NCBI GenBank assembly: GCA_020849765.1
Contig: JADLAY010000006.1
Span: 124,001-188,000, forward strand
Direction of reading: 5' to 3'
DNA length: 64,000 nt
Origin: Anaerolineae bacterium
GTDB lineage: Bacteria; Chloroflexota; Anaerolineae; Aggregatilineales; Phototrophicaceae
In this document: positions 57,546-64,000 of the stretch, one piece after another
How positions within the stretch are numbered: position 1 is the stretch's first letter
Layout: the number at the start of each line of letters is the position of its first letter
Program-made: the position numbers and the translations under genes
Notes under the pieces: generated by a model
Told to the model about the DNA's origin: nothing
The model's database searches: none
The model's input: the letters and a program-made list of their open reading frames with translations, nothing else

Positions 57546-59480
57546 TTACTCGTCCACGCGCGCCAGCGTGATCTCCTGCGGCTCGCCGAGGTAGGGGCCG
57601 AGGATGTTGGTCAGCGTGACGGAATCGTCGGTGAAGACGAACTTCGTCCCGGCGTCGATGCCGATCGACGTGTAGGTGTTCGGTTCGCCGCGCAGCGGGA
57701 AGAGCGGCATCGGGCCATAGTCCACGCGCGCGACCAGTTCGCCGTCTTCGACCGCGATCGTCAGCCCGCGCTCGTAAGTGCCGAGGATGGCCTGCGCCGC
57801 CTCAAGATCGACCGGGTCGGTCTGCACGGTCGCCAGCACCTGCGCCAGGATCAGGCGGATTTGTTCCTCCGCCGTCTGGTAGTAGGGGGTCGACGAATGC
57901 TCCAGGTCGAACACCTCTTCGTAGACGTACTCGGAGATGGCGCTGCCGAACGTGTTGTCGAGCGTGCGGTTGGCCAGCACGACCACGCCGATGCCCGCAT
58001 CCGGCAGGAAGCCGAACGTGCTGGTAAAGCCGCCGGTGTTGCCGCCGTGCTCGATGTGACGCAAGCCCTTGTAGTCCTGGATCATCCAGCCCATGCCGTA
58101 GCTGCCGTCACCGGGGATGCCGATCTCCGGCACCTGCGTCTCGGCCAGGCTTTCTTCGCTGACGATGCGCGTGCCATCCGGCGCGACGCCGCCGTTCAGC
58201 TCCATGATCATGTACTGCGCCATGTCGTTGGCGCTCGACCAGACGCCGCCCGCCGGCAGCACCGGCTGCGTGAAGCGCTCATACTCAAGATGCAGCGGTG
58301 AGAAGCCGCCCGTATCGCCGTTGTAGGCGTAGGGCAGGGCGAAGTCATCGCTGGTCGTCGCGGTTTCGAAGCTGGCAGTCGTGTTTGCCATGCCAAGCGG
58401 CTCGAAGACCTGCGCTGTGAGCATGTCCACGTAAGCGGCATGCAGATCGCCGAATTCGCCGCCCGCCGCCAGCGCTGCCAGATAACCGCCCGCGGCGACC
58501 ATCTGATTGCTGTACTGGAACGCCTCGCCTGGCGCGGCGGTGATCGGGATGTTGACCATATCGGCCAGGATTTCCTCGGCGCTCATCTCCTGCAGGAACA
58601 ACGGGAAGTCGTAGCGCGGGATGCCGCTGCTCATGTTGAACAGATCGCGCACGCGCAGGCTGCCTGCCACGTCCATATCCGACAGTTCGAAGTCCGGGTA
58701 GACGTCGACCACGAGGTCGTCCCAATCCCAGATACCCTCGTCGACCAGCATGGCCGCCAGCAGCGTCGTCATCGACTTGGTGGTCGAGCCGATCATGAAC
58801 AACGTGTCCGCCGTAACCGGCTGGCCGTCGCGCTGGGCGGTTTCGCCGAAGCCCTGCGCATAGACGACCTCGCCATCCTGGACGACGGCCACGCTGATGC
58901 CGTGGGTCGCGTAGTCGTCGAGGTGGCTATCGACGAAGCGCGTCAGGGCCGCGGCCATGTCGTCGTCGAATTGCGCCGGGCTGACGCCGCTCAGGTCAAG
59001 CGTATCGCTCGTCGTGATGCTGAGGAGCACGCTGTTGACGTCGGGCGTGACCGGCTGGAGTGCGGCTGGCGTGGGCGCGTGGATGGTCATGACGTAGGAC
59101 GTGTCGCTGGCCGCCTGCACGATGATGACGTCGAGGGCGCCGGCCCGAACGTAGACGTACTGCGTCCAGATGACGCCGCCCGGCAGCGGGAGGTCGGTGG
59201 TCTGCAGCGGTTCGCCGTCGAACGACGGATCGATCAGCGCCCAGGTTTGTTCGAGGGCCGCGTCTTTGTCGCCGGTCGGCAGCGCCAGCAGGCCGATCGT
59301 GACGCCGGAGTCTGCGTTTTCGAACAGGGCGTAGCCTTCAGCCTCGACCTGCGTCCAACCGGCGGGGATTTCGGCAGTGAACAGGCCATCAGGATCGGCG
59401 TACGGCGTCGTATCCTGCGCGGATACGGGTAAAGCCACCAGCACGATCAGTGTCGTGCAGAGGAGTAAGAAGCGCTTCAT
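57546..59480 (-). CDS. Secreted class C beta-lactamase-like serine hydrolase
   Basis: About 644 residues with a signal peptide (KRFLLLCTTLIVLVALPVSA). An N-terminal domain (about 25-180) precedes the beta-lactamase/DD-peptidase-like domain. The catalytic motifs are 'GSTTKSMTTL' (SxxK), 'YSN' in 'FQYSNQM', and 'EHGGNTGG' (HxG). The C-terminal part from about 500 is a beta-rich extension. These proteins are often esterases or D-amino-acid peptidases rather than drug-resistance enzymes. ATG 59480 is chosen because of AGGAAGG upstream and the signal peptide. Confidence 0.9.
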   Translation of the reverse strand: MKRFLLLCTTLIVLVALPVSAQDTTPYADPDGLFTAEIPAGWTQVEAEGYALFENADSGVTIGLLALPTGDKDAALEQTWALIDPSFDGEPLQTTDLPLPGGVIWTQYVYVRAGALDVIIVQAASDTSYVMTIHAPTPAALQPVTPDVNSVLLSITTSDTLDLSGVSPAQFDDDMAAALTRFVDSHLDDYATHGISVAVVQDGEVVYAQGFGETAQRDGQPVTADTLFMIGSTTKSMTTLLAAMLVDEGIWDWDDLVVDVYPDFELSDMDVAGSLRVRDLFNMSSGIPRYDFPLFLQEMSAEEILADMVNIPITAAPGEAFQYSNQMVAAGGYLAALAAGGEFGDLHAAYVDMLTAQVFEPLGMANTTASFETATTSDDFALPYAYNGDTGGFSPLHLEYERFTQPVLPAGGVWSSANDMAQYMIMELNGGVAPDGTRIVSEESLAETQVPEIGIPGDGSYGMGWMIQDYKGLRHIEHGGNTGGFTSTFGFLPDAGIGVVVLANRTLDNTFGSAISEYVYEEVFDLEHSSTPYYQTAEEQIRLILAQVLATVQTDPVDLEAAQAILGTYERGLTIAVEDGELVARVDYGPMPLFPLRGEPNTYTSIGIDAGTKFVFTDDSVTLTNILGPYLGEPQEITLARVDE

Positions 59481-59657
59481 GGTGTCCTTCCTGGTTCGGC
59501 GGTGATGGGTGAATTGTGGTGGGCCATGTCCCTGCATGACCCTGCGCCAGGCTGTGCGCGGCGCGCTGACATGTCACTCTGCGTGTGCAGAGCATCTATA
59601 GTTATTACGGGAAAGGCGGCCTTCAGGTTGCACTGTGTACGGCTTTTTTGACGCTGA

Positions 59658-60071
59658 TCATGGGATGGGCCGCCAGCCCGCGCGCAGCAGATAGCGGCGC
59701 AGCGTCACCGACGGTGGGTAGTTGAGATGCAGCGCCTCGATCGTCGCGCGCCCGCAGGTCGTGCGGCCCGTGATGACGCCGTCGCTTTCCATGCGGAAAT
59801 GGCGCTCCCACTGCTGGCGGCGCGGGTTGAACAGCCGGATGCGTCGTGTGGTGATCGGGTCGATGCCGTGCGTTTGATCGCGCTTGAAGCCGTTGCAGCG
59901 CGGGCACGACAGCCACAGGTTGGATTCGTCATCGCTGCCGCCTTTGGCCTGCGGCAGGATGTGATCGATTTGCATCTGGGCGTAGATATAGCGGGCGGGC
60001 ACGCGGCAGTAGCCGCAGCGTTCAGCCGACGCGGCACGGACGCGCGCACGAGTCGCGTCGGAGACGGTCAT
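59658..60071 (-). CDS. HNH endonuclease
   Basis: 137 residues with a zinc-type HNH motif: 'CGYCRVP' (Cys pair), 'MQIDHILPQAKGGSDDESNLWLSCPRCNGFKRDQT' with the His, Asn and second Cys pair. The C-terminal 60 residues are specific to a group common in Chloroflexi and Cyanobacteria. Its ATG overlaps the stop of the preceding ribbon-helix-helix gene by four bases, an arrangement like an antitoxin-toxin pair. Confidence 0.88.
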   Translation of the reverse strand: MTVSDATRARVRAASAERCGYCRVPARYIYAQMQIDHILPQAKGGSDDESNLWLSCPRCNGFKRDQTHGIDPITTRRIRLFNPRRQQWERHFRMESDGVITGRTTCGRATIEALHLNYPPSVTLRRYLLRAGWRPIP

Positions 60072-60451
60072 GCATCCAGCGGCGGGTGCAGGCCCCGGCG
60101 GACGGCCTCGGCCAGCGCTTCGGCCTTACGCAGCGCGCCTTCCTGGTAGCGATAAAGCAGCAGCGACAGCTCGAAGGCTTCGGCCTCGTCGAGCGAGTCC
60201 GCCTGCTGGCGTTCGAGCAGGGTGCTCATGCGCGTTTCCAGGCGTTCGTCCATACGGCTGGCGCTCAGTTCGAGGATGTCCGCGTTACTCAGGTCGCTGA
60301 CCTGCCTGGGCGGCTCGCTGACGCCGTTGGGCAGCGTCGCGGCCAGGGTCGTCGTCAGGATGTCCGCGACCTCACGCCCGGAGCGCGCGGCCAGTTGCTG
60401 TGCCCGTCGGTACAGTTCGTCTGGGAGGTTGAGGGTGATCTGCGCGCTCAT
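60068..60451 (-). CDS. Ribbon-helix-helix (CopG-like) protein paired with HNH
   Basis: About 127 residues. N-terminal 'AQITLNLPDELYRRAQQLAARSGREVADILTTTL' is a ribbon-helix-helix motif; the rest is helical and acidic ('RMSTLLERQQADSLDEAEAFELSLLLYRYQEGALRKAEALAEAV'). The open frame runs to 60493; ATG 60451 fits the RHH start. It lies first in a two-gene operon with the HNH nuclease, so it may regulate the pair or restrain the nuclease. Confidence 0.8.
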   Translation of the reverse strand: MSAQITLNLPDELYRRAQQLAARSGREVADILTTTLAATLPNGVSEPPRQVSDLSNADILELSASRMDERLETRMSTLLERQQADSLDEAEAFELSLLLYRYQEGALRKAEALAEAVRRGLHPPLDA

Positions 60452-60493
60452 CGTCGTTTCAATCTCAGCTTGATCGTCACGCTCATTATACAA

Positions 60494-60960
60494 CGCAATT
60501 GGGGGGAACGGGTGCTCGGTGCTCGGTGATCAGATGGGATGGGTTCACAGTGCGAGTACTGGGTGCCGAGTTCTGGGTTCTGGGTTCAAATGCAGGTGCT
60601 CAGTGCTCGGTGCTCGGTGCTCAGTTGGGGTTCAGGATGCAATGGCGTTGTAGGGACGACGCGTGCGTCGTCCGGCATGGAACACACTGGTGTCTGCCAT
60701 CGCGGACGCGCCATGGCACGTCCCTGCGAACGGCCATCCCTGACCGCTGGTCGATCTCCGCCGCCTGCCTGATTAAGAATGCCGGGTGCCTCACTAAGAG
60801 CCATCCGCCACTTAAAAACGCCCAGATGCCGCAGACTCAACCGAACTCGTACCCGATCCACACCAGATTCTATGCGTCGTAATACGAACAGGTGTGCTAT
60901 GATTCCTGGCCATTAAGTTATTGATTCGTTACATCACTAACTGGTTTCTAATGGCCAGTC
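60494..60960. repeat. Repeat-filled gap with heptads and palindromes
   Basis: Heptad units at 60512-60540 and 60597-60640, GGTTCACAGTGCG phrases, the palindrome GTAGGGACGACGCGTGCGTC (60650-60673; identical core to 28880) followed by CGGCATGGAA, and an imperfect GGACGCGCCATGGCACGTCC (60704-60723). After 60760 the sequence is unique. No gene supported. Confidence 0.7.
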
Positions 60961-60981
60961 TTGCCGGGAGGTCGCGTGTCC

Positions 60982-61428
60982 ATGACATTCAACTACGCAG
61001 AATTCCGCGCCGAATTTATCCGCCTGAAACAGGCACAGCGCGAGCGAGAGATCGCCGAGGATAAGCGCCGGGCCAGCCGGGAGGTCGTCGAGCGCCCGAC
61101 CGAGTTCGCCGCCAGCCTGCGCCTGCGGGCGGCTCAGCAGCGGCTGTCGCTGACCGAGCTGGAGAAGCGCGTGCTCTACCACGACAAACGGTATCTGCGC
61201 CGCGAGCCGAACGCGCGCAGCGATTACGTGACCGAACAGCGCGCGCAGTACATCGCGACGCAGGCGCGCTGCCAGGCGAGCAGCGTCCCGCGGCTGCTGG
61301 CGAACATCGAGTGGGTGCACTGGCGCTGCGCCCTGCTCGGCATCGCGCCGGACGACGTCTACCGCGTGCACGTCTGCCGCATCCGCCGCCGGGATCGTGG
61401 GCGCTGGCGCGTCCACGAGTTCGAGTAG
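60982..61428 (+). CDS. Hypothetical basic protein
   Basis: About 148 residues, not recognised. The first half is a long charged helix ('FIRLKQAQREREIAEDKRRASREVVERPTEFAASLRLRAAQQRLSLTELEKRV'), probably a coiled coil. The second half is basic with 'WVHWRCALLGIAPDDVYRVHVCRIRRR'. GGAGGT lies ten bases before the ATG at 60982. High Arg content and strong coding bias support it as a gene. Confidence 0.65.
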   Translation: MTFNYAEFRAEFIRLKQAQREREIAEDKRRASREVVERPTEFAASLRLRAAQQRLSLTELEKRVLYHDKRYLRREPNARSDYVTEQRAQYIATQARCQASSVPRLLANIEWVHWRCALLGIAPDDVYRVHVCRIRRRDRGRWRVHEFE

Positions 61429-61539
61429 GGTTGGCGTCCGGGACGGGCAAATAGCATTTCAAAAGAAATCAGTGTACGCTCAAGGGTGCATTACAGGTGC
61501 CTTCGTCTGATCCTGGGTACGCGACAGAGGAGAGAGCAC

Positions 61540-62205
61540 ATGAACGAGAAGGTTTCATCTGCGACGCTCGATGAAACGCCGCCGACGTCACAGGGGGGCG
61601 ACACGGTTGCCGAGGAGCATTGGACGTGGTGGAACGCCCTGCCCAAGCTGGACTTCAAACCACACAAGCCCAATCCGAACTACCAACTGATCGACCCTGA
61701 ACGCCTCACGGATCTGTTCAAGGCCAATGGCATCGCGCCGGACTCGCTGGAAGCGATGCGGATCAAGGCCGACATCAACTTCATGAACGAGGAACTGCTC
61801 CGCCTGTACCGCGAGCGCGATCACAATGCGGCGCTGCAGCAGAACCGCTACCGGCTGTACCAGATCGGCTTCACCTTCCTGGCGATGCTGGCTGCAGTGC
61901 TCGGTTCGCTGCAATCGCTGGCGCTGGCCAGCTACCCGCGGCTGATGCCGTTCGTCGCCCTGCTGGAGACGATCGTCGCGCTCGGCGCCGTCTACCTGGC
62001 GACGATCAGCGGGCGCGAGCCGCCACTGCCGCTGTGGCTGCGTGACCGGCGGCGCGCCGAACAGATGCGCCGCGAATACTTCCGTTATTTGCTCAATCTG
62101 GCGCCCTATGAGGGGCTGGACGTCGTCAAACGCCAGCAGACGCTGTCGTCCCGTGCGGCGGACATCAATCGCGGCGATTTTCCCGAAGAACCGGGCATCT
62201 GGTAG
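61540..62205 (+). CDS. DUF4231/SLATT-like membrane protein 1
   Basis: About 221 residues. Two membrane helices (about 105-128 and 135-155) follow 'HNAALQQNRYRLYQIGFTFLAMLAAVLGSLQSL'. The part after them, 'LRDRRRAEQMRREYFRYLLNLAPYEGLD', matches the DUF4231 (SLATT-like) pattern in which a charged helix with 'AE.(M/L)..EYF' follows two TMs. GAGGAGAG precedes the ATG. It is 12 bp from the next gene, which has the same layout. SLATT proteins often serve as membrane effectors in nucleotide-signalled conflict systems; no cyclase is seen here. Confidence 0.72.
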   Translation: MNEKVSSATLDETPPTSQGGDTVAEEHWTWWNALPKLDFKPHKPNPNYQLIDPERLTDLFKANGIAPDSLEAMRIKADINFMNEELLRLYRERDHNAALQQNRYRLYQIGFTFLAMLAAVLGSLQSLALASYPRLMPFVALLETIVALGAVYLATISGREPPLPLWLRDRRRAEQMRREYFRYLLNLAPYEGLDVVKRQQTLSSRAADINRGDFPEEPGIW

Positions 62206-62217
62206 AAGGGGCATGAC

Positions 62218-63096
62218 ATGGCGATCAAGAATTATGTCCTCGACCGCGCGGATCTCGAAGCGCGCTACCGGCTGTTTCACGAGTTCGCCCTGATTGACCA
62301 GCGGCGCTACTATCAACGCACCCTCGACCGCAACCGGAAGGCCAGCGCCCAGATCAACAGCATCCGCGCGTTCATGGCGCTGATCACCGGGCTGGCGTCC
62401 GCGCTCGCGATCTTCGTCGTCACGATTCAGCCGTCGTGCGCTACGTCCGCCTTCGGCACCGCCTTTGCCGCCGCGGCATCCGCCCAGACGGCGGAGGCGC
62501 CCGCCGCACCGGCCGATCAGGATGCGACCGCTGAAGCCTCGCCGCTGGAGAACTGCGGCGGATGGAGCTTCGTGCTGGTCATCCTGCTGATCACGTCGGT
62601 GGTCGCGCCGGCGATGGGCGGTGCCTTCAGCACGCTGGCCGATCTTTACCAGTGGGATCGGCTGATCAACGTCTACGAGTCGGCGCTGGAAAACATCGAG
62701 GTGGCGGACGCGAAATCGCCAATCGCCGACATGGATCTCAAAGAATATCGCGCCAGCTTGCAGGCCTATTCGCTGGGCACGCTGTCGGTCATGCGTGACG
62801 AGACGGCGCAGTGGGGTCAGATCATCAAGACGCCGGATCAGTTGGATGCGTTCATCGCCCGTTCGATGGCGGAGTCACAAGCGACCGCCGCGAGCGTGCC
62901 GTCCGTCAGCCAGTTGAAGACCTACAACGAGGACGAACTGCGCCGCCTGCAGGAGCGTCTGGATGAGGCCAAGGCGCTGGTCGAGGCGCAGCGCGTCTCG
63001 CCGCCGCCATCCCCTGTCAGCCCGCCGCCTTCGCCCGCCAGTCCGCCACCCGCGGAGCCGACGCTGCCGATCGACGACGACACCGGCGGCGGCTGA
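62218..63096 (+). CDS. SLATT-like membrane protein 2 with Pro-rich tail
   Basis: 292 residues. 'ALIDQRRYYQRTLDRNRKASAQINSIRAFMALITGLASALAIFVV' (charged helix then TM1), an Ala-rich exposed loop, TM2 ('WSFVLVILLITSVVAPAMGGAF'), then a helical domain with 'DLYQWDRLINVYESALENIE' and 'MRDETAQWGQII', and a C-terminal 'PPPSPxSPPP' tail. Order and spacing fit the SLATT fold. Forms an operon with the previous gene. Whether the pair makes a pore is inference. Confidence 0.72.
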   Translation: MAIKNYVLDRADLEARYRLFHEFALIDQRRYYQRTLDRNRKASAQINSIRAFMALITGLASALAIFVVTIQPSCATSAFGTAFAAAASAQTAEAPAAPADQDATAEASPLENCGGWSFVLVILLITSVVAPAMGGAFSTLADLYQWDRLINVYESALENIEVADAKSPIADMDLKEYRASLQAYSLGTLSVMRDETAQWGQIIKTPDQLDAFIARSMAESQATAASVPSVSQLKTYNEDELRRLQERLDEAKALVEAQRVSPPPSPVSPPPSPASPPPAEPTLPIDDDTGGG

Positions 63097-63115
63097 TCGT
63101 CCCACGACGACACGC

Positions 63116-63154
63116 AAAAAGGCCCCTTGTGCAGCCGCTGCCGAGGGGTCTTTT
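63116..63154. terminator. Bidirectional terminator
   Basis: AAAAAGGCCCC...GGGGTCTTTT: flanking A and T runs allow termination of both the SLATT-like operon and the converging TetR gene. Confidence 0.75.
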
Positions 63155-63176
63155 CGATCGCGGCACAGGCATCAAC

Positions 63177-63767
63177 TCAGGGATTGAGATCGCTAGCGAG
63201 GGCGGCGCGCACGCCCGGCATCACCAGGCGTAGAAACAGCGCGTTCATTTCTTCCGGCGTCTGACGCATGTCCTGTTCTGACCACCACTGCGCCAACATC
63301 AGAAAGGTGCGCGCCACAAAGCGCGCCGTAAGCGGGATCGGCATCTGCGCGTTCGCCTGGCCGCCCGCGAGCGCCAGCAGGTTGTGCTCGGCCAGCTTGC
63401 TCAACTGTGCTTCCATTTCGTGGGTCAGGTACTCCGCGCCACGGCCAATCAAGAACGTATGCAGCAGGCGCTGCTGTTCGCGGATGTGGCGGAAGAACTC
63501 CAGACTTGGGATCAACCCTTCTGCCTCAGCCTCCGGCGTGGTCGAGTGCGCTTGCAAGGCATGGAGCACACGGAAGATCTCGCTCATGAGCAGGTCTTCT
63601 TTGTCGGTATAGTGCTCGTAGAAGGTCGAGCGTCCGACGTTGGCGCGCTCCAGGATGTCCTGCACGGTGATCGTGTCGAAGCGCTGCTCCAGCATCAGTT
63701 CGACCAGCGCGCTGCCCAGCAGTTGGCGCGTGCGCTGCGAGCGGCGATCTTGCTTCGCGGTTTTCAT
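63177..63767 (-). CDS. TetR/AcrR family regulator (divergent)
   Basis: About 196 residues. HTH: 'TRQLLGSALVELMLEQRFDTITVQDILERANVGRSTFYEHYTDKEDLLM'; the C-terminal domain resembles the TetR_C_14/AcrR-like group. The open frame extends to 63878, across an operator palindrome; ATG 63767 is preferred. A divergent gene begins at 63922 and two copies of TTCGCTAGCGAA lie between them, so it likely represses both itself and that gene. Confidence 0.9.
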   Translation of the reverse strand: MKTAKQDRRSQRTRQLLGSALVELMLEQRFDTITVQDILERANVGRSTFYEHYTDKEDLLMSEIFRVLHALQAHSTTPEAEAEGLIPSLEFFRHIREQQRLLHTFLIGRGAEYLTHEMEAQLSKLAEHNLLALAGGQANAQMPIPLTARFVARTFLMLAQWWSEQDMRQTPEEMNALFLRLVMPGVRAALASDLNP

Positions 63768-63802
63768 GACGGCCTGCGCCTTTCCGTACAATCTCGTCGT
63801 TT

Positions 63803-63818
63803 TGTTCGCTAGCGAACA
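63803..63818. promoter_or_regulatory. TetR operator, site 1
   Basis: TGTTCGCTAGCGAACA, a perfect 16-bp palindrome 36 bp before the TetR start. The same core recurs 80 bp away at 63885. Confidence 0.75.
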
Positions 63819-63884
63819 TCCAGCGATTTCTGGTTGTTGACGCCTGGATGCAGTTTCCACATGATGAAGATAACGCACATTATG

Positions 63885-63896
63885 TTCGCTAGCGAA
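63885..63896. promoter_or_regulatory. TetR operator, site 2
   Basis: TTCGCTAGCGAA, a perfect 12-bp palindrome (14 bp with ATG.../...AAT imperfect flanks) 26 bp before the divergent gene's start. Matches site 1 in its core. Confidence 0.75.
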
Positions 63897-63921
63897 TAGG
63901 CTATTCGATAAGGAGCAGGCT

Positions 63922-64000
63922 ATGAGCGCTTCACACCATCACGCAGCGGCGGATCAAGCGGGCCCGGTGACCGATGGCAAGCTGATCCGTTGGGCACATC
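63922..64000 (+). CDS. 5' end of the TetR-controlled gene (truncated by window edge)
   Basis: The ATG at 63922 follows AAGGAGCAGGCT and opens a frame to the window end: MSASHHHAAADQAGPVTDGK and on. Only 26 residues are visible. A methyltransferase or transporter could begin this way, but no motif is present. The divergent TetR gene with two operators suggests that it is the regulated target. Confidence 0.65.
   Translation, partial: MSASHHHAAADQAGPVTDGKLIRWAH

Noticed and set aside
1..64000. tRNA and rRNA genes
   Set aside because: No cloverleaf with a TTCGA-type T-loop and paired acceptor stem, and no rRNA-like conserved stretch, was recognised in the gaps; a dedicated scan was not possible.

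Overview
The window is a G+C-rich bacterial chromosome segment with about 60 genes. It has no rRNA, tRNA, CRISPR array or ribosomal-protein operon, so the taxonomic call is an inference. Features that suggest a member of Chloroflexota (Anaerolineae-like) are threonine/proline-rich secreted proteins, tandem Uma2 nucleases, a TIR-transmembrane-FGE fusion, F420/PPOX-type oxidoreductases, menaquinone genes, and gaps crowded with short palindromic and heptad repeats.

Layout. 1-4.1 kb: two Uma2 nucleases and a secreted TPR protein. 4.1-5 kb: a Y1 (IS200-like/RAYT-like) transposase framed by three copies of a four-hairpin repeat with GTAG feet. 5-10.3 kb: menB, menD and menF behind a TetR regulator whose stop overlaps the menF start; menH lies apart at 25 kb. 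10.7-16.3 kb: an SRPBCC protein, a secreted protein, two EamA exporters and two RRM proteins with matching leaders. 16.4-24.4 kb: an FHA protein divergent from a large sensor/regulator with degenerate phosphorelay residues, a TetR-glycosyltransferase pair, and an SH3b protein with a long TP-rich tail. 24.6-32.4 kb: a small Cys-tailed protein, menH, a membrane protein, a YdeI-like protein, an MFS transporter, an ECF sigma factor, an FHA/zinc-ribbon protein and a J-domain protein.

32.7-36 kb holds the most striking element. An A+T-rich island of about 3 kb carries a vWA gene and an overlapping TIR gene with their own promoter. It is bounded by 105-bp direct repeats that duplicate the 3' end of a 72-codon gene, and the original terminator is left beyond the right repeat. 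This looks like a mobile two-gene conflict or defence module at a 3'-end insertion site.

36-41 kb: a histidine kinase with two single-domain response regulators, an ArsR-SRPBCC fusion, and an MBL hydrolase-TetR operon with an operator lying between its -35 and -10. 41.5-48.1 kb: an ion channel, a GH16-like protein, and a glycan/lipid-linked module of three methyltransferases, two GT2 enzymes and a flippase-like protein. 48.3-53.6 kb: a secreted trypsin-like protease, a membrane-fused GMC oxidoreductase and a TIR-TM-FGE protein. 53.9-64 kb: small redox proteins, NDH-2, a class C serine hydrolase, an RHH-HNH pair, two SLATT/DUF4231-like membrane proteins, and a divergent TetR/target pair with two copies of one palindrome.

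How the genes connect: the men genes make the quinone that NDH-2 would reduce. Several regulators sit next to their likely targets with visible operators. Repeat DNA has entered coding sequence: it supplies the only visible menD start codon, an in-frame menD insert, the menF tail and the tail of a TetR protein.
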